From positions 682,001 to 746,000 of the forward strand of contig JAFCMP010000068.1 in assembly GCA_017506865.1 (NCBI GenBank): 64,000 nucleotides of DNA, given 5' to 3'. Source of the DNA: Tribonema minus. Lineage: Eukaryota; Sar; Xanthophyceae; Tribonematales; Tribonemataceae. The notes under the pieces were generated by a model. The model was not told where the DNA came from. It worked only from the letters and a program-made list of their open reading frames with translations, and made no database searches. Positions within the stretch are counted from its first letter, which is position 1; every line of letters starts with the position of its first letter. The translations under genes and the position numbers were made by a program. Positions 25,190-52,564 of the stretch are shown in pieces.

Positions 25190-25811
25190 AAGCTCAGCTG
25201 CTTGGTGGCACTTTCAGGACAGGTGTGTACTGTGCTCTGTTCCCTGTTCCTGAATGCATACGGTTGGGCGAATCTCGCCAGATCTTGCAAACTGCATATG
25301 CGAGAACTACGCAAGCCTGGTGGCTTATCAGTCCCATTCTTGCGATTAGACGCCGCAGGTGCTTGCGTCGTACCAAACACGTTACCTGAGGGCACAGATA
25401 TCTAACATCAGGCGTTGCCAGATCCTACCAGCTTTCGCGCGACAGATCTTATCCGCTATCGACTTCTCACCTTTAGCTGCTGCAGCAGACTTTCATGAGG
25501 GTGTGACAATGGAGGCACGAGCGCAATCCCTGCTCGGAGCTGAGCCAGCAGCAGCAGGCAGCACGCCAGAGCATGCCCCATGGGCTACTTCAACCTCGGA
25601 CCCTCGGCAATTATTTTCCTTTGCCGGCTCGACTCTGAGATTGCTGAGTTACCGCACAGCAGCGAGGTGTGTCAGGCAGCCAGTCGTGACCGAGGCCCCT
25701 GCGCGATCACGAATGCTGTGATGTTTCCGTGATGTGTGTGTACGTAACTAGATCAAAGTCCAGAAGTTGAGTTGGGACTTGAAGTTTATTGTGTTTTGAC
25801 CCAGGATCACC

Positions 25812-28413
25812 ATGGAGCGGCGGCGGCCCGTAACAAGACGGAGAGCGATGCCGAGCTACGCTCGACAGCAGATGTTTCTGCTGCTGGTCGCAGTCGTCAT
25901 GCGCTCACCTCGAGCAACAGCGTTTGTGCCATGTACAACACTGGCACAACCTCAGGCTGCTCGCTGTGGGCATCGCTTGCTGCAGCCTTGCGCAGCCCTG
26001 CCGGGAGATATTGCGCAGCACGAAAGACAACCACTCGATGACGATGCTCGGGCAGCTTTGGAGGCGGAGGCAGCCTCGTCGGGCTTTGCAGAGAGCATCC
26101 CAAAGTTAAACGCCGTCCTTCTCACAGGCCGGCTTGGTCAAGACCCGGTTGCTCGCTACTTTGACGATGGCAAGTGCGTTGTGCAGCTGAGCCTTGCTGT
26201 CAAGAGGGAGTACCATGCGCTGGAGCGGAAGGCAATGGGCATCAGGTGCACACAATGCAACAGCACAATCATGCGCTAGCCGACAATATTTTGCACAAGA
26301 TCATTGAGTGAGGCAGGGATCATGGACTACTGGCCAAGCTGGTGTTCGATGCTGTGACATTGTCGTTTATGTCTCGCATGTCACAGTGCCTTGTACGACC
26401 CAGCGTGTGTGTGCATTGCCTGTGTGGTGTCATGAGGACCCTTGGATGCATGAGTTGGACAGTGAATGGTCCAAAGAGTGAGCAGAAATGTTCAACTGGT
26501 TTGAGCACTGATCGGCGTGCGACAATTTTGTGACGTCAAGTTCCAGCATCTGGCACCACTGTTAGCATATTAAATTGCAGATTCCGGTTTGAGTACTGAT
26601 GAATGGCACGCTCTCGCATAAGGGTTTCGTCGGTATGGTGCAACAGTGCATAGAAAGCATCAGACTTCATACTAATCTTGACATTGTTCAGGCCGTACAG
26701 GCAATGTCTGGGTTAGCCTTCCATTCACGTCTGCACGGCCGTTTCAGTGAACGGACCACGCATCAGCCGAGGTTGTTGTGGCCGTTAAGGCTGTTCTTTC
26801 ACACATGGCGAACACCACACTGGAGGTTCACGTTGCAATTAGGGACCGTTTTGATTTGCAGCCTTTGTTGAGGAATGGAGAGAGCACAGATTTATTCAGA
26901 GCCGAGTCAGCAGGAAGTGCTTTTATCGATGTCCGTGGTCAGCGTCGTTGATGCAAAGGTTGGGGGCGCCAGTTCCAGGCTGTGTACGTTTCTCACCGCA
27001 GCAGGCGGGTCATCACAAGGTTGACCTGGCCTTGAGTAAGAGTGGTCTGACGCGTGAACAGTTCCCGTATGCCTCCACAGCTGCGGCTACGCAACGCCTC
27101 AGCGCCAATGTTGTCTTGCACGCTTGTGACCTTCGCATGCACGTCCAGCCTGCACAACCCCTTCACTGCCACCAGTCCATCTTATCAATAATGTACATAC
27201 CGTGGTGTCGCGCAGGTACGGCGAAGAGGAGACGGACTGGTTCCAGCTGGAGCTGTGGTCGCGGGAGGCGGAGTACGCCATGAAGGTGGCGGCGAAGGGG
27301 CTGCGCGTGGGTATCGAGGGCTCGCTGGTCATTGACTGCTGGGAGGACCAGGAAGGGGAGGAGCGCGCAACGGCCAAGGTCAGTGCTACACTCACACATG
27401 TGTTTGCCAGTGTTCATGCTGCAGCGTGGCGAGTCGCGTGATATGCCGGCAGGGCGCATGATTCTGCCAATAATATACTCCGAAGTATGAATCTGATTGA
27501 TGCTGTGAGGCTACATGCCACTTCCATAATGTTCACCGCATTCGGGCACAGTTCAGGACAGACGGTGACTGTGCAAGCCAGTGCAGCTTGTCAGGCATGA
27601 CCCATGCTTGCTGATGGGGACGATACTTGAAATCACAGTGGTCAATCTCGTCGAGAGGGCGCCTGTGCACAATTAAGTCGCCAGCAGCATTCTGACGTGA
27701 GCGCGTTTGTATGTGTCTCACTTACTATGCACCAACTACCAACGTTGCGGCATATGAATCCAGACCTATGTGTGCAGCAGCGACGGTGGGCGTCATATGA
27801 ATTGCGTTACACACAAGATAACTTCCCTAATGTTGCATTTACTCGGCTCTGATGTGCTGCATGGTATGCTCATTTCTGACCAAGCCGCACCCTCAATCAG
27901 CACCTAGACGCCAGCAAAGTGCGCTGCACTTCATCACAGACAGACAGATGTCGAGCCTGACATGGCTTATGGCCAATTTGCTGCATGGTGCGTGTGCACG
28001 TCGGTGTGTCGTCTCAGACATGTAACTTATCAAGGGCTGCTGGCATTTGCAGCACCAATATTGGTCAACCAAGCTCGATCTGCAGTTCGATCGATGGACA
28101 TCCTGATTTGGTTCAGTCGTGCCAGTGCCTTGGAGTACAAGTGCACCTGCTAGCTTGAGCATCATCGGCACAGGCCATTACGCGACCCTGACACAAAGCC
28201 TCATGACCCCTGCGCCGGACGCAGGTCATTGTGAGCAACATGGAGGTGCTGGAGACGAAGGCCGAAATAGCCATGCGCCAGCAGTACGACTTCCAGCCGC
28301 GGCCCACCGATGGCGACGCCGCATCTGCACCCGCTGCGCAGACCCCAGTCAAGTCGGCCGCCGCCACGTCCACGAGCGACCCGTCGCTGCCCTCGTTCTT
28401 TGATGAGTTTTGA
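25812..28413 (+). CDS. SSB: Plastid-targeted single-stranded DNA-binding protein
   Basis: Three exons (25812-26245, 27216-27378, 28225-28413) encode 261 residues. The N-terminus has a basic start, a hydrophobic run (MFLLLVAVV, residues 21-29) and the motif ATAFVP with F38. This is the signal-peptide plus A-x-A-F transit signature of complex red plastids. The bacterial-type OB fold follows from about residue 97: LNAVLLTGRLGQDPVARYF, then DWFQLELWSREAEYAMKVAA and LRVGIEGSLVID. It ends in an acidic, Phe-rich tip (SDPSLPSFFDEF), the place where bacterial SSB recruits partners. The protein should coat single-stranded plastid DNA during replication and repair. ATG 25812 is used because a second in-frame Met (13) would still leave the signal intact. 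GyrA starts 513 bases downstream on the same strand. Confidence 0.9.
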
Positions 28414-28926
28414 GCGGTGCTGCAGAGTCCGCGCCAGCAGAGAGGGCCATGCACACGTGCATGCGGCGCAGCCCGTCTCCGCTTGCATGCCGTTGCGGCG
28501 TGCTGTTGTACATGGGGCTCGGTAGGGGGGAGGGGGATCACACATCGGGAGGGGGGGGGGCGACTCACACGCGCTCACGTGTGGGCATGTCTGCCAGCAG
28601 CGTCAGATCTGCAGCTTGACCAATGTACAAGCAGTACTTGTGCCAAGCGGCGTGTCTCCATCTTCGTGTGTGTGTGCACGCATCGCTTTGCCAGTTGACT
28701 GCATGTGTGCCTTGTGCTCGTGCAAGGTTTGATATTCACAAGGATGGCCTGAGCGCCGCCTTTGGGCACTCTCTCTGTGTGTGTGGGGGGGGGTGTGGGT
28801 GTGGGTGTGTGCTGGTGCGGGGGTGTACACACATGCTGTTTTTCTTCCTCGACAGTGTGAAGTTGAAGTTGGTGGGTTTAGTGATCCTTGCGCAGAGAAG
28901 CGGATTGCGGCAGCACCATAGGTAGT
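28414..28926. other. SSB-GyrA intergenic region
   Basis: No gene is seen. Contains G-rich and GT-rich simple sequence (28545-28560, 28780-28815) and the motif GTGAAGTTGAAGTTGGTGG at 28857. It should contain the GyrA promoter. Confidence 0.5.
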
Positions 28927-44450
<15,524 letters not shown>

Positions 44451-45477
44451 CCGCGGCGGCGTCGCTCGCGCCCGGGGGGCACGCGCCCGCGGGGCACTGT
44501 GTGCTGTGGGTCTTGCCGGTGGCAAGGGAACGGCGATGGGGGCTGATGTGACGGTGCGCAGCATCTGCAGTGCTCGGCAATAGAGGCGCACCACAAAAGT
44601 AGTGACTGGTTTGATGTGCGCACGTGGGGGGTGTGGTGGTTGCTGAGCGCTGCTGCAGCGGCGGCAAGACAAGACGCCCCCTCCGCGCCAGTGCCACTGG
44701 ATGGCAGGAAGACTGCCGTGAGCACTGCCGCACTGGGCTCTCTGTCGCGCTCGGATACTGGGCAAGCGTGTCAGGTGGCAACAGCGTGTGACCAGTCATA
44801 TGACTGCCCCATGCAATCGCATGGCCCTTCGCACATGCAGATCCTGATGCCCTCATCAGTGTCACTGTCGCTTGACGGCACATTAAGCTGGACTTGATGA
44901 CACAAGGCGACCCACTGCCCAGGCGCCTCATGGTCCACCCGAGAGGCGGGCACACGCCGCGTGTGCCCGTGCAGCGGCGAAACTATCAAATGTACCAAGA
45001 TCACATTACAAAGTCGAGCGGGTGAAAGCTGCATTCTGCGCAAGCAGGACTCCGTTTTGCTGCCTTTCCGCGCGTCCTCGCCACTTCTCAGCGCTTTGCT
45101 CATCTGCCAGATGTGGAAGTTGGAGCCGGGGCCGCACTCGCCGGAACTTGCGGCCCACTGCCTTGCTGCCTGCCTTCCCTTGTTGGCAGGCGTCTACGGT
45201 CCGCGAGCGAGCGCGCGCGGGGCGCACGCCTGCCTACTTTGTGCGGGCACTCGGGATGGTGAACGAAGTCGTGTGCTATCCTAAATGTTGGACTTTGAAA
45301 CCGAACGAACGCCACCACCATGGCTAGTCGTGGACACCGCAATGGGGGTGACGCCTCCTTGCGGCCGCATAATTTGGTCGTGGTTTGAGCACGGTGAGTG
45401 AAGTGGTCATGCGATGCGACAAAACTAGAATTGAAGCAGCAATGGCTGGATGTACATCACAAGCAGATCTATAAACA

Positions 45478-46160
45478 TTGCGGACGGGGTGTTCGCATTC
45501 GACATCTCAGCCTGCAAGGTGCTGTGCTTGGCGACCGCACCGGCAACGTGCTTTCGGAACGGCAACATTCACACAGGCCATCAGCACGCGCATTGTATAT
45601 GCGGAACCAGCACGGTTCAGCATTGCTCATGCTCTTCGTCTGCTGAAGTACCACCTAAAGGGCTTCCATGTAGTGTGGTACCAGGACTGGTTCGCAGTGC
45701 CCAATGAGTCAGTGCCGTTCCACCCCAATATGTGTCCTTTGCAAAGTACGCCACAAACATGGAGAGGGTACTTCGAGGCGCGAGGCGATCACTGCCAACA
45801 ACAATGCCTACACAATCGGTGGTTGTTGTTGCGGTGTCGTCTTGCTGGCCTGAAGCGGTTGAAGCATCCTCTCCGTGTGTGGCGTAGTTTACGAGGGCAC
45901 ATTTCAGGCGGAACGGCATATATGCTCATGGGCACTGCGAACCAGTCCTGGTACCACACTACATGGAAGCCCTTTAGGTGGTATTTCAGCAGACAGAGAG
46001 CACAAGCAATGCTGAACCGTGCTGGCTTCGCATACACCACACGCGAGCTGATGGCATCTGTAAATGTTGCTGTGCCGAAAGCACGAACGTTGCCGGTGCG
46101 CGGTCGCCAAGCAGCAGCACCTTACATGCTGCGATGTCGAATCCGAACAGCACATCCGCA
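45478..46160. repeat. Long imperfect inverted repeat with decayed coding content
   Basis: The left arm 45478-45770 and the right arm 45868-46160 are reverse complements with scattered mismatches and small indels, around a centre of about 100 bases. Each arm, read inward, can encode the same peptide blocks (FDI-ACKVL, then ARFSIA-AL-LLKYHLKGFHVV and WYQDWFAVP), but in shifted frames, so the coding looks decayed. The family is not recognised. The FD-x-x-x-C-x-V and R-x-LKY-x-KGF pattern is weakly like short repeat proteins found in protists and large DNA viruses. Confidence 0.8.
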
Positions 46161-46807
46161 GGGATTCGGTAGATCTGCTTGTTATGTACGTTCAGCCGCT
46201 GCTGCTGCCTCAGTTTCTCGTTTGACGCTCAAAGAACACTACACTCACCGCGCTGGAATCACGTCCCAATAATGTGGCCGCAAGCTGCTCTGATGCGACG
46301 GCCGATGAGGCGCTACTGCTGTTCGCTGCGGTTGATGTTAATGCTGCTGCCACTGTCGCCGACACTGCGCCTCGCTCGCTTCTGCTTCGCGCCGAAGAAA
46401 GTAGTTTGACGGTTTCTTTCACCGGGAGTTGACGGTTTTTTTTCACCGGTTGAAGTGTGGTGCAAAGTTGTTTACAAAAAGAGAGTGGACAACAAGCACG
46501 CTGCTTGAGGATGAAGGCGCAGTGTTGCGAAGCCACAGCCACCAAGGCTGGCGCTTCAACGGCGGCATGAGCGAGCGGAAGCTGGAAGAGAGGTTCATTC
46601 GGGCCGTAACATACTGTGAAGGCTTCGGCTAGCGGTGCCTAGCAGTGGGCCAGTCCCCGGGGTCGTACAGGCCAGGCTAGCAACGATTGGGTTAAGTAAT
46701 GGGCCGGCGGAGCTACATTTCAGGGCAGGCTCTGTCACACAGGCAGGGGCACGCTGCGGTGGCGAAGCTTTGATCTGGTCCTTCGTGAGCGCTCAGGGTC
46801 CTTGCAA

Positions 46808-46894
46808 CGCGTCTCGGTACATGTAACGACAGTGAATGCAACCGCGTAGCATAGCAGCGGTTGCATTCACTGTCGTTACATGTACCGAGACGCG
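46808..46894. repeat. Perfect 38-bp inverted repeat (hairpin)
   Basis: Arms 46808-46845 and 46857-46894 are exact reverse complements around an 11-base loop. The arm begins CGCGTCTCGGTACATGTAAC. The right flank (GTGCATCGACATCAACACCTGCGCA) resembles the outer part of the hairpin at 48351-48504. Confidence 0.95.
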
Positions 46895-48350
46895 GTGCAT
46901 CGACATCAACACCTGCGCAGCACATGCGGGATGGACCTTCTCCCATCGGCTAGACCTACTCCCTGATGCAGATTAGCTGCCCTTCCTGCGGGGACACGTT
47001 TGAAACTCTCTTCCTACTTCTTCTGGCTGATGGAATCGTTGGAGCGCCTGCACGTGGGCTCGTACGGGCACGAACCTCATGCAGGTATGTCGTCTCGCAT
47101 TCAAGTCGATGCCTGGCGTCATTCATTTGAAAGCGCGTAGCGTTTTTTGTTTAGTCAATAGTTTTCACGGCACTCCTCCATTGTGCTGTCCTACAACCCG
47201 CGTGATGATGATAATCCTGTTTGCCTAGTCACTTCCTTGTCAGCTACCCCTGTTTTCTCACATCATCTTGCCGTTCTCACGCTGCAGCGCAGGCTCAATG
47301 TGCATGTGGGCGAGTGGCGGCGTTGTCCCCGCACTTCGGGGACCACTTCTGCCCCAGCGGGGGGCAGGTGAGGCTCTCGTTACCTTTTACACATGTGGCA
47401 TGAAACCGTTTTTCACCACCAATTGAGTTGCTTTGAAGCGCATTTCCATAGCGCTGCATGCACTTGAGCATGCGACATTCCAGCACATACAAGTCCTCGC
47501 AGGCGCACAGCATGCACATGCATGAGACATGCTGCTCATTTGTCTACTGCACTTGCCTCAAACGCAAGTCAGGTCAGAGCACTGACCCAGTGCACGCGCG
47601 CTCTCTGTCCCCCCTCCCCCCCCCCCCCCTCGCTCCCTGGTCCGCTGCGCACCGTGTGTGCATCCACGGAGCGTCGTGCCGTTTCTGCCTGAGCAACATA
47701 CGGCGGGTGTGCTCGGCAACCAGGACCGTGTTGGCAATTGTATGCTGTGGGGGTCGCCAAGAGCTCTGTCAAACACTGCAGGGCTTGTATCGCACCCATC
47801 GGATGAGATGGGACACGTGCTGCACCTTGTGCTGGGCATGCTTTGCACGACCTCAAGTGGATGCAGGCGCTTGCAGTTTGCACCTCCGTCAGTCCCGCCA
47901 GTTCGCCCCGCTCAGCGACATACCGTTAGAGTAGGCATTCAACCAGCAGCGCTACATCGTATATCTGGCGCTCAAGTCCTGCGCACAACCTGTCGCCGAT
48001 GCTCGGTATCTCTCCAATTGGTCAGGTTGGTCTCGCACCGGTCCCTGGAGCTGCAGGAGGGTACATCTGATTTTCACTGGGGTCATGAGGCTCGCCATCG
48101 GTCATGACTATCCTGCAACGCCGACTGGCACTTTGGCTCGTGCTACTGGTTTCCTGTATGATGATGGAGGCCAAGCCGCTGTCATGGCTTCTGTGTGCGG
48201 GCTTCCATGGAGGTCTTGAAGGGCCCAAGCAGTGTGGGTGAGCTCTTGGAGTTGAGCATCTGTCATGGTGTCGGGCCAGTTCGTCGGCTGCTACTGCTGC
48301 GGTTCTGTGCTGGTGTGTTTGCCCTCCAAGATGGTGCGCCATGGTGGTGG

Positions 48351-48504
48351 TGTGCGCCCAGGTGTTGTCGATGCAACGCATCTCGGTACGTACCGAGATG
48401 TGTTGTCGATGCAGGTGTTGTCGATGTAACGCATCTCGGTACGTACATGCAATGCATCTCGGTACGTACCGAGATGCGTTGCATCGACAACACCTGGGCG
48501 CACA
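48351..48504. repeat. Perfect 50-bp inverted repeat with nested palindrome and partial third copy
   Basis: Arms 48351-48400 and 48455-48504 are exact reverse complements. Each ends in the palindrome CATCTCGGTACGTACCGAGATG. The 54-base centre holds a further direct partial copy of the arm (GTGTTGTCGATGTAACGCAT). Same sequence family as the hairpin at 46808. Confidence 0.95.
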
Positions 48505-49183
48505 GTGGGTGCCCAGTCATGTGGATGTCAGTGACGGTGGCCGTGTAATGGTCTGTGTCGGGGTTATGGTGCTGCTGCTGCATTTGGGTGCTGTGTGGGT
48601 GGATCAAGGTTTTTTGCAATCCTTTTTGCCTGTTAGGCTTTGAGCATGACTGGCTTCTGTTCTGATCGCTGGTGCTTGCTCAAAGTGCTGCCTCCTCTGT
48701 CTCTCTGTCTTGCCTTAGTGCAGCACTCTTTGCCTGTACTTGAAGTTGAGCGCCTAGTCGTTTGCCGAGCTAGGTGGAAAATTCATCATCTGCGCATCGA
48801 GCAGTCAGATGGTGGCGCTTGTGATTGATGTCCTGATGCTCGCCAGCCTGAGCTTTCATGCAGTGATGCACGCTTGTGCTGGTCTACTCAAGGGACTTGA
48901 ACAGCAGACCTTGGCGATGCTCGTAGTGAATATGCTCGGTAGCTCAGGGCTTCAATGGCCGCCACATGCGCTTATGTATCTCAAGCTATTCCTCTCTTTT
49001 CAAGCAAGGCAAGGCAAGCTTGTAAAGAGAAGGCTCAGTGCATCTGTTAACAGGGATGTTCTGTGTTTCGCAAACCAAGCTTTTAAGAGGTTCTGCTTTG
49101 CACTCTCCGGCAAGCCACAGCTCTTCTGTCTGCTACAGTTCGTTGCTTATAGTCCATTGAGCCTTGGAAGCTGCCGGCAGGCC

Positions 49184-50224
49184 ATGGGCAAGAGCTTCAG
49201 CAGGCTGCTGGGAGGAGGCAATGGCGCGAAGGTCAAGAACAGACCCCATGTGAGCGACCACGACAAAGCCGTGCTGGACCTGAAGGTCGCCAGAGACAGG
49301 CTGAAGCGCTACCAGAAGAAGCTCGATGGCGAGGCGCAGATGCTCACCACGCAGGCGCAGGCCCTGGTGAAGGAGGGCCGCAAGGACAGGGCGCTGGTGC
49401 TCCTCAAGATCAAGCGCTTCAAGGCAGAGCAGGCCAGCAAGGCAGATGCCCAGCTCTTCACGGTCACGGAGCTGCTCGAGACTGTTGAGTGGGAGGGCCA
49501 CCAGGCGCAGGTGCTGGCTGCCCTCAGCGAGGGCACCAAGGCGCTCAACTCTCTGCACGAGGCCATGCCCATCGAGGACGTGGAGCAGCTCATGGCGGAC
49601 ACCCAGGAGGCGCTGGAGTATGAGCAGCAGGTCAACTCCATCATCGCCGGCGCGTGGTCCCCGGAGAACGAGGACGAGCTGCTGGAGGAGTTCGAGGCGC
49701 TGCAGAAAGAGATGGCGGCAGAGGCGGCGCCTGCCGCTGCTGCTGCTGCAGCCGCGCCTGCCGCGGTCGCTGCGGACGCCGCTGCAGAAGCTGCTGCCGC
49801 GGCGGCGGCGGCGAGCGCCGCAGCTGCCGTGCTACGCCCCAAGCCGGCAGCGCAGCAGCAGCCTGCAGCAGCAGTAGCAGCAGAGGAGACGGAGATGCAG
49901 GTGGAGGAGGCGCCCGCTGCTGCAGCAGCAGCGCCAGCAGCAGCAGCGCCTGCCGCAGAGGCTGATGCTTCAGTAGCGTCAGCAGAAGCAGAGGCCGCCC
50001 CGGAGGAGATGGAAATTGAGGAGCCTGAGGCTGCTAGCCAATCGGCAGCATCACAATTGTCTGCGGAAGAAATGGAGGGCGCGAGCGAGGAGCAGCAGCC
50101 AGCAGCAGACATTGCGAGCCTCTTGCCGGAAGTGCCGACAGGGGAGGTGACGTTGAGAACAGAGGAAGCACCGGCGGAGCCTGCGCAACGAGCGCCGGAG
50201 CGCGTGGCGATGGCCGCGTCATAG
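49184..50224 (+). CDS. CHMP6: ESCRT-III subunit CHMP6/Vps20
   Basis: One uninterrupted exon of 346 residues. The Snf7 domain covers about residues 20-185, with the CHMP6-like order VSDHDKAVLDLKVARDRLKR, KEGRKDRALVLLKIKRF, LNSLHEAMPIEDVEQLM and TQEALEYEQQVNSIIAGAWS. Gly2 in MGKSFSRLL fits the N-myristoylation by which Vps20 sits on endosomal membranes, where it links ESCRT-II to Snf7 polymers. The ATG at 49184 is chosen for that Gly2 and for family length. The frame stays open 125 codons upstream, but that part is not family-like, and CTGCCGGCAG just before the ATG could be the acceptor of a 5' UTR intron. After the Snf7 core comes an unusual Ala/Gln/Glu-rich tail of about 150 residues ending PERVAMAAS. 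Human CHMP6 is only about 200 residues. The lack of introns contrasts with every well-resolved neighbour. Confidence 0.9.
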   Translation: MGKSFSRLLGGGNGAKVKNRPHVSDHDKAVLDLKVARDRLKRYQKKLDGEAQMLTTQAQALVKEGRKDRALVLLKIKRFKAEQASKADAQLFTVTELLETVEWEGHQAQVLAALSEGTKALNSLHEAMPIEDVEQLMADTQEALEYEQQVNSIIAGAWSPENEDELLEEFEALQKEMAAEAAPAAAAAAAAPAAVAADAAAEAAAAAAAASAAAAVLRPKPAAQQQPAAAVAAEETEMQVEEAPAAAAAAPAAAAPAAEADASVASAEAEAAPEEMEIEEPEAASQSAASQLSAEEMEGASEEQQPAADIASLLPEVPTGEVTLRTEEAPAEPAQRAPERVAMAAS

Positions 50225-50663
50225 TGCGCGCTGCTGTGGGTGTGTCGCATGTGTGTATTGGTGTTGCGTGTTACAGAAGTCAAGAGCGCATGTTTACCCT
50301 CTCGTGTCCAGTTTTGTCGGCAGCGTGTGATGTGTCACTGCCGCTGAGTTATTGACTGTCTTGGCAGCCACTGGCAGTGTGTGTAGTATAATCAATCAGG
50401 AATGGCTCCGTGCAGTGTCTCCAACATGCAATTGTACAGAACGCTTTGTGTATCGTCAATCTGTTTGCGATGGCTGTCACCTGGCTGTGCATTTGCTGCA
50501 AGCATCACCAGTCTGCAAGCGCTTGATGAAGGTCGGGAGCGTCATTTGCATGAGTACATGGATGAACAGCATGCATTGCAGTCACTTGTGCACAGTACAA
50601 GTGCTGCTTGTCGCATTCAATTGCTACACCCCTGGTGCACGAGTGAGTGTAGCACACATGCTA

Positions 50664-50821
50664 TACCCAAAACTTTGGGAGGGCGTGCTGAACCAGGCTG
50701 ATACCAGTAGGTATGTACCCAAACCTTTGGGAGGGCGTGTGCTGAACAGGCTGATACCAGTAGGTATGTACCCAAACCTTGGGAGGGCGTGTGCTGAACC
50801 AGCTGATACCAGTAGGTATGT
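50664..50821. repeat. Three-copy 52-base tandem repeat
   Basis: The unit ACCCAAACCTTTGGGAGGGC followed by GTGTGCTGAACCAGGCTGAT and ACCAGTAGGTATGT occurs three times with a few changes. CCAAA-CTTTGGG inside each unit is a small palindrome. Confidence 0.92.
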
Positions 50822-52308
50822 AAGCTGGGGGAAGTAAGCGCACAGCTGAGCTCATGTTGAGGTTGTGTTGGGAACTGACATGGCTGTTCATGTTTTGCCT
50901 CTTCATGGTGCTTGTGTGGGTTAAGGCGTTTAGAGTATCAGTGCCACCGACTACGAAGCTTACCGTGCGCTTTTGCGGTCAGAGTTGGGCTCATGCACAA
51001 TGTCTGCACCAAAACTGCAATGATGAAGCACTATCGTGTACATGTGCAGGTGCATTGAATGTAAATGCCACCTTGACCCTCAGGAGACGTCCTTCCAGCG
51101 ACCCAATTCACGATTTAGTATTGTAAATGCTGGGCAATGCCCATGTCAAAGTCTAGGAATCAATTCCACATACATACATAGGCACACAACTGATTGTATG
51201 AAGCAAGCCACAGTGCAGTTGGCAAGGCGCAATAAACAGGTCCTTCAGAAGGCACTAATTGAAGACTTCCATTGATCATGTAGTGGAGCATGTGCCTGCG
51301 ATCCGCAACAATGCAGCGATCCACATTTTCGCCCACAGCGCTGCTCATTTGTGGGCACTGCGATCCCGCAGTGTTGCCAGCATGCTTTATGATTGCACAT
51401 GCGCAGAGCGTCTGCTCACGTACGCCGTACATTTGCTGTGTCGTGGGTGCTAAAATAACGCACATATTGCACGAAGCTCGTAGGTGTCACCAGCAAGAGA
51501 CAGTGGTGCGTGGGTCCATGTCTTCGCGGTCGTGTTGGCACAGCCATTCGCCTGCGGCAGGGGGCTGACGACAGAGAAAGCCACGTGTGCAATACAAGGA
51601 GGCCACAAAAGAGAGGTGTCAGAGGGGGGCAGGGGGGGTGGACAATGAAGGACCCAAACACATGCGACAAAGCGGCAGGGTGCGAGCAAGGTCACCAGGA
51701 GCTGACTCAGCGCGTATATTGTAAGACTCGTCAGTCGCGGCCTACTAGTGCTGCGTCTGTAACTCTAGTCCATGTTGTTCATCACTGTCGAGCTGTGGTG
51801 GGCCCTGCACATCTGGTGGTACACTTTCAGTATACAAATGGTTCACGTGCGGACTTGGTTGCATACCTGTTCTCAACAGCCATGATGCCATCAGTTGTGA
51901 ACTTGTCAGGTACATCTCCTGGCCAGCAATCCTGCACCACGCGACAGTTGGTAGATCGTACAAAAGATCAAAATGTGCACTTCACCAGAAACAGGTAGAG
52001 AGCTGTCACAACGTTCAACTCGGAATGCACATCAAGGCTTTTGTGCACAAGCCAAGTTTCATGTTATTCCAGAGCAACACAGGTAGAATCTGCTACGGGA
52101 GCTGTCGGAATGCTATCATAGCAGCCCGCCACCAGGTAGCTGCGGGCCACACCACAAGCACCCTATCCCTCTACGCCTCGCAACGGCAAGCCACAGCACT
52201 GGGCGCAAACGCCGACAGTTGCGGCCACGCGCCCAACCACCCGCCCTCCCCCATCTCTGAAGGCGGACAGGCGAATACAGGCGGCGGCGGCAGCTCGGCG
52301 GCGGCCCA

Positions 52309-52560
52309 TTGTGGCCCGAGGCGCGCCAACAAGGGTGCGCCCCAGCGAGGCGATACACTACGTGCTGCAACAGCATGTGACCTTGCAGGGATAGCGTATG
52401 ACATGTGTTGAACACGCTACTTGAACTGCTGAAGCCTGTTGTGGCCCGAGGCGCGCCAAGAGGGTGCGCCCAGCGAGGCGATACAATACTTGCTGCGACA
52501 GCATATGGCCTTGCAAAAATAGCATTTGATATCTTGTGAAGGAGCTGCTAGTACTGGTGG
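52309..52560. repeat. 130-base tandem duplication
   Basis: The copies start at 52309 and 52439 with TTGTGGCCCGAGGCGCGCCA and continue through GTGCGCCCAGCGAGGCGATA and the CAGCAT-TG-CCTTGCA block, diverging toward the end. Confidence 0.88.
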
Positions 52561-52564
52561 TGCT

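Larger units (their letters stand above)
44451..49183. other. 4.7-kb intergenic region, repeat-rich, no confident gene
   Basis: Holds three inverted repeats (listed separately). Around 46.97-48.05 kb a few short frames are flanked by plausible splice sites. The best is 47293-47367, 75 bases between CGCAG and GTGAGG, reading AALSPHFGDHFCPSGGQ; another near 47937 reads RYIVYLALKSCAQPVADA. I could not link them into one protein, so no gene is called. A diverged short gene here is possible. Confidence 0.45.
50225..52564. other. Intergenic region, no confident gene
   Basis: Contains a three-unit tandem repeat (50664-50821) and most of a 130-base duplication (52309-52560). Open frames are short and unlike known proteins. 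Final exons of the minus-strand gene at 52565-54874 could extend into the right end. Confidence 0.45.

Noticed and set aside
48809..49183. 125-codon upstream extension of the CHMP6 frame
   Set aside because: Not family-like; it would bury the MGKSFS myristoylation start, and a possible acceptor lies just before 49184.
49309..50283. 324-codon minus-strand Ser/Ala-rich open frame
   Set aside because: Antisense shadow of CHMP6; the plus strand has clear Snf7-domain homology.
50352..50837. 161-codon plus-strand frame
   Set aside because: Its second half is the 52-base tandem repeat; no domain and no coding bias.
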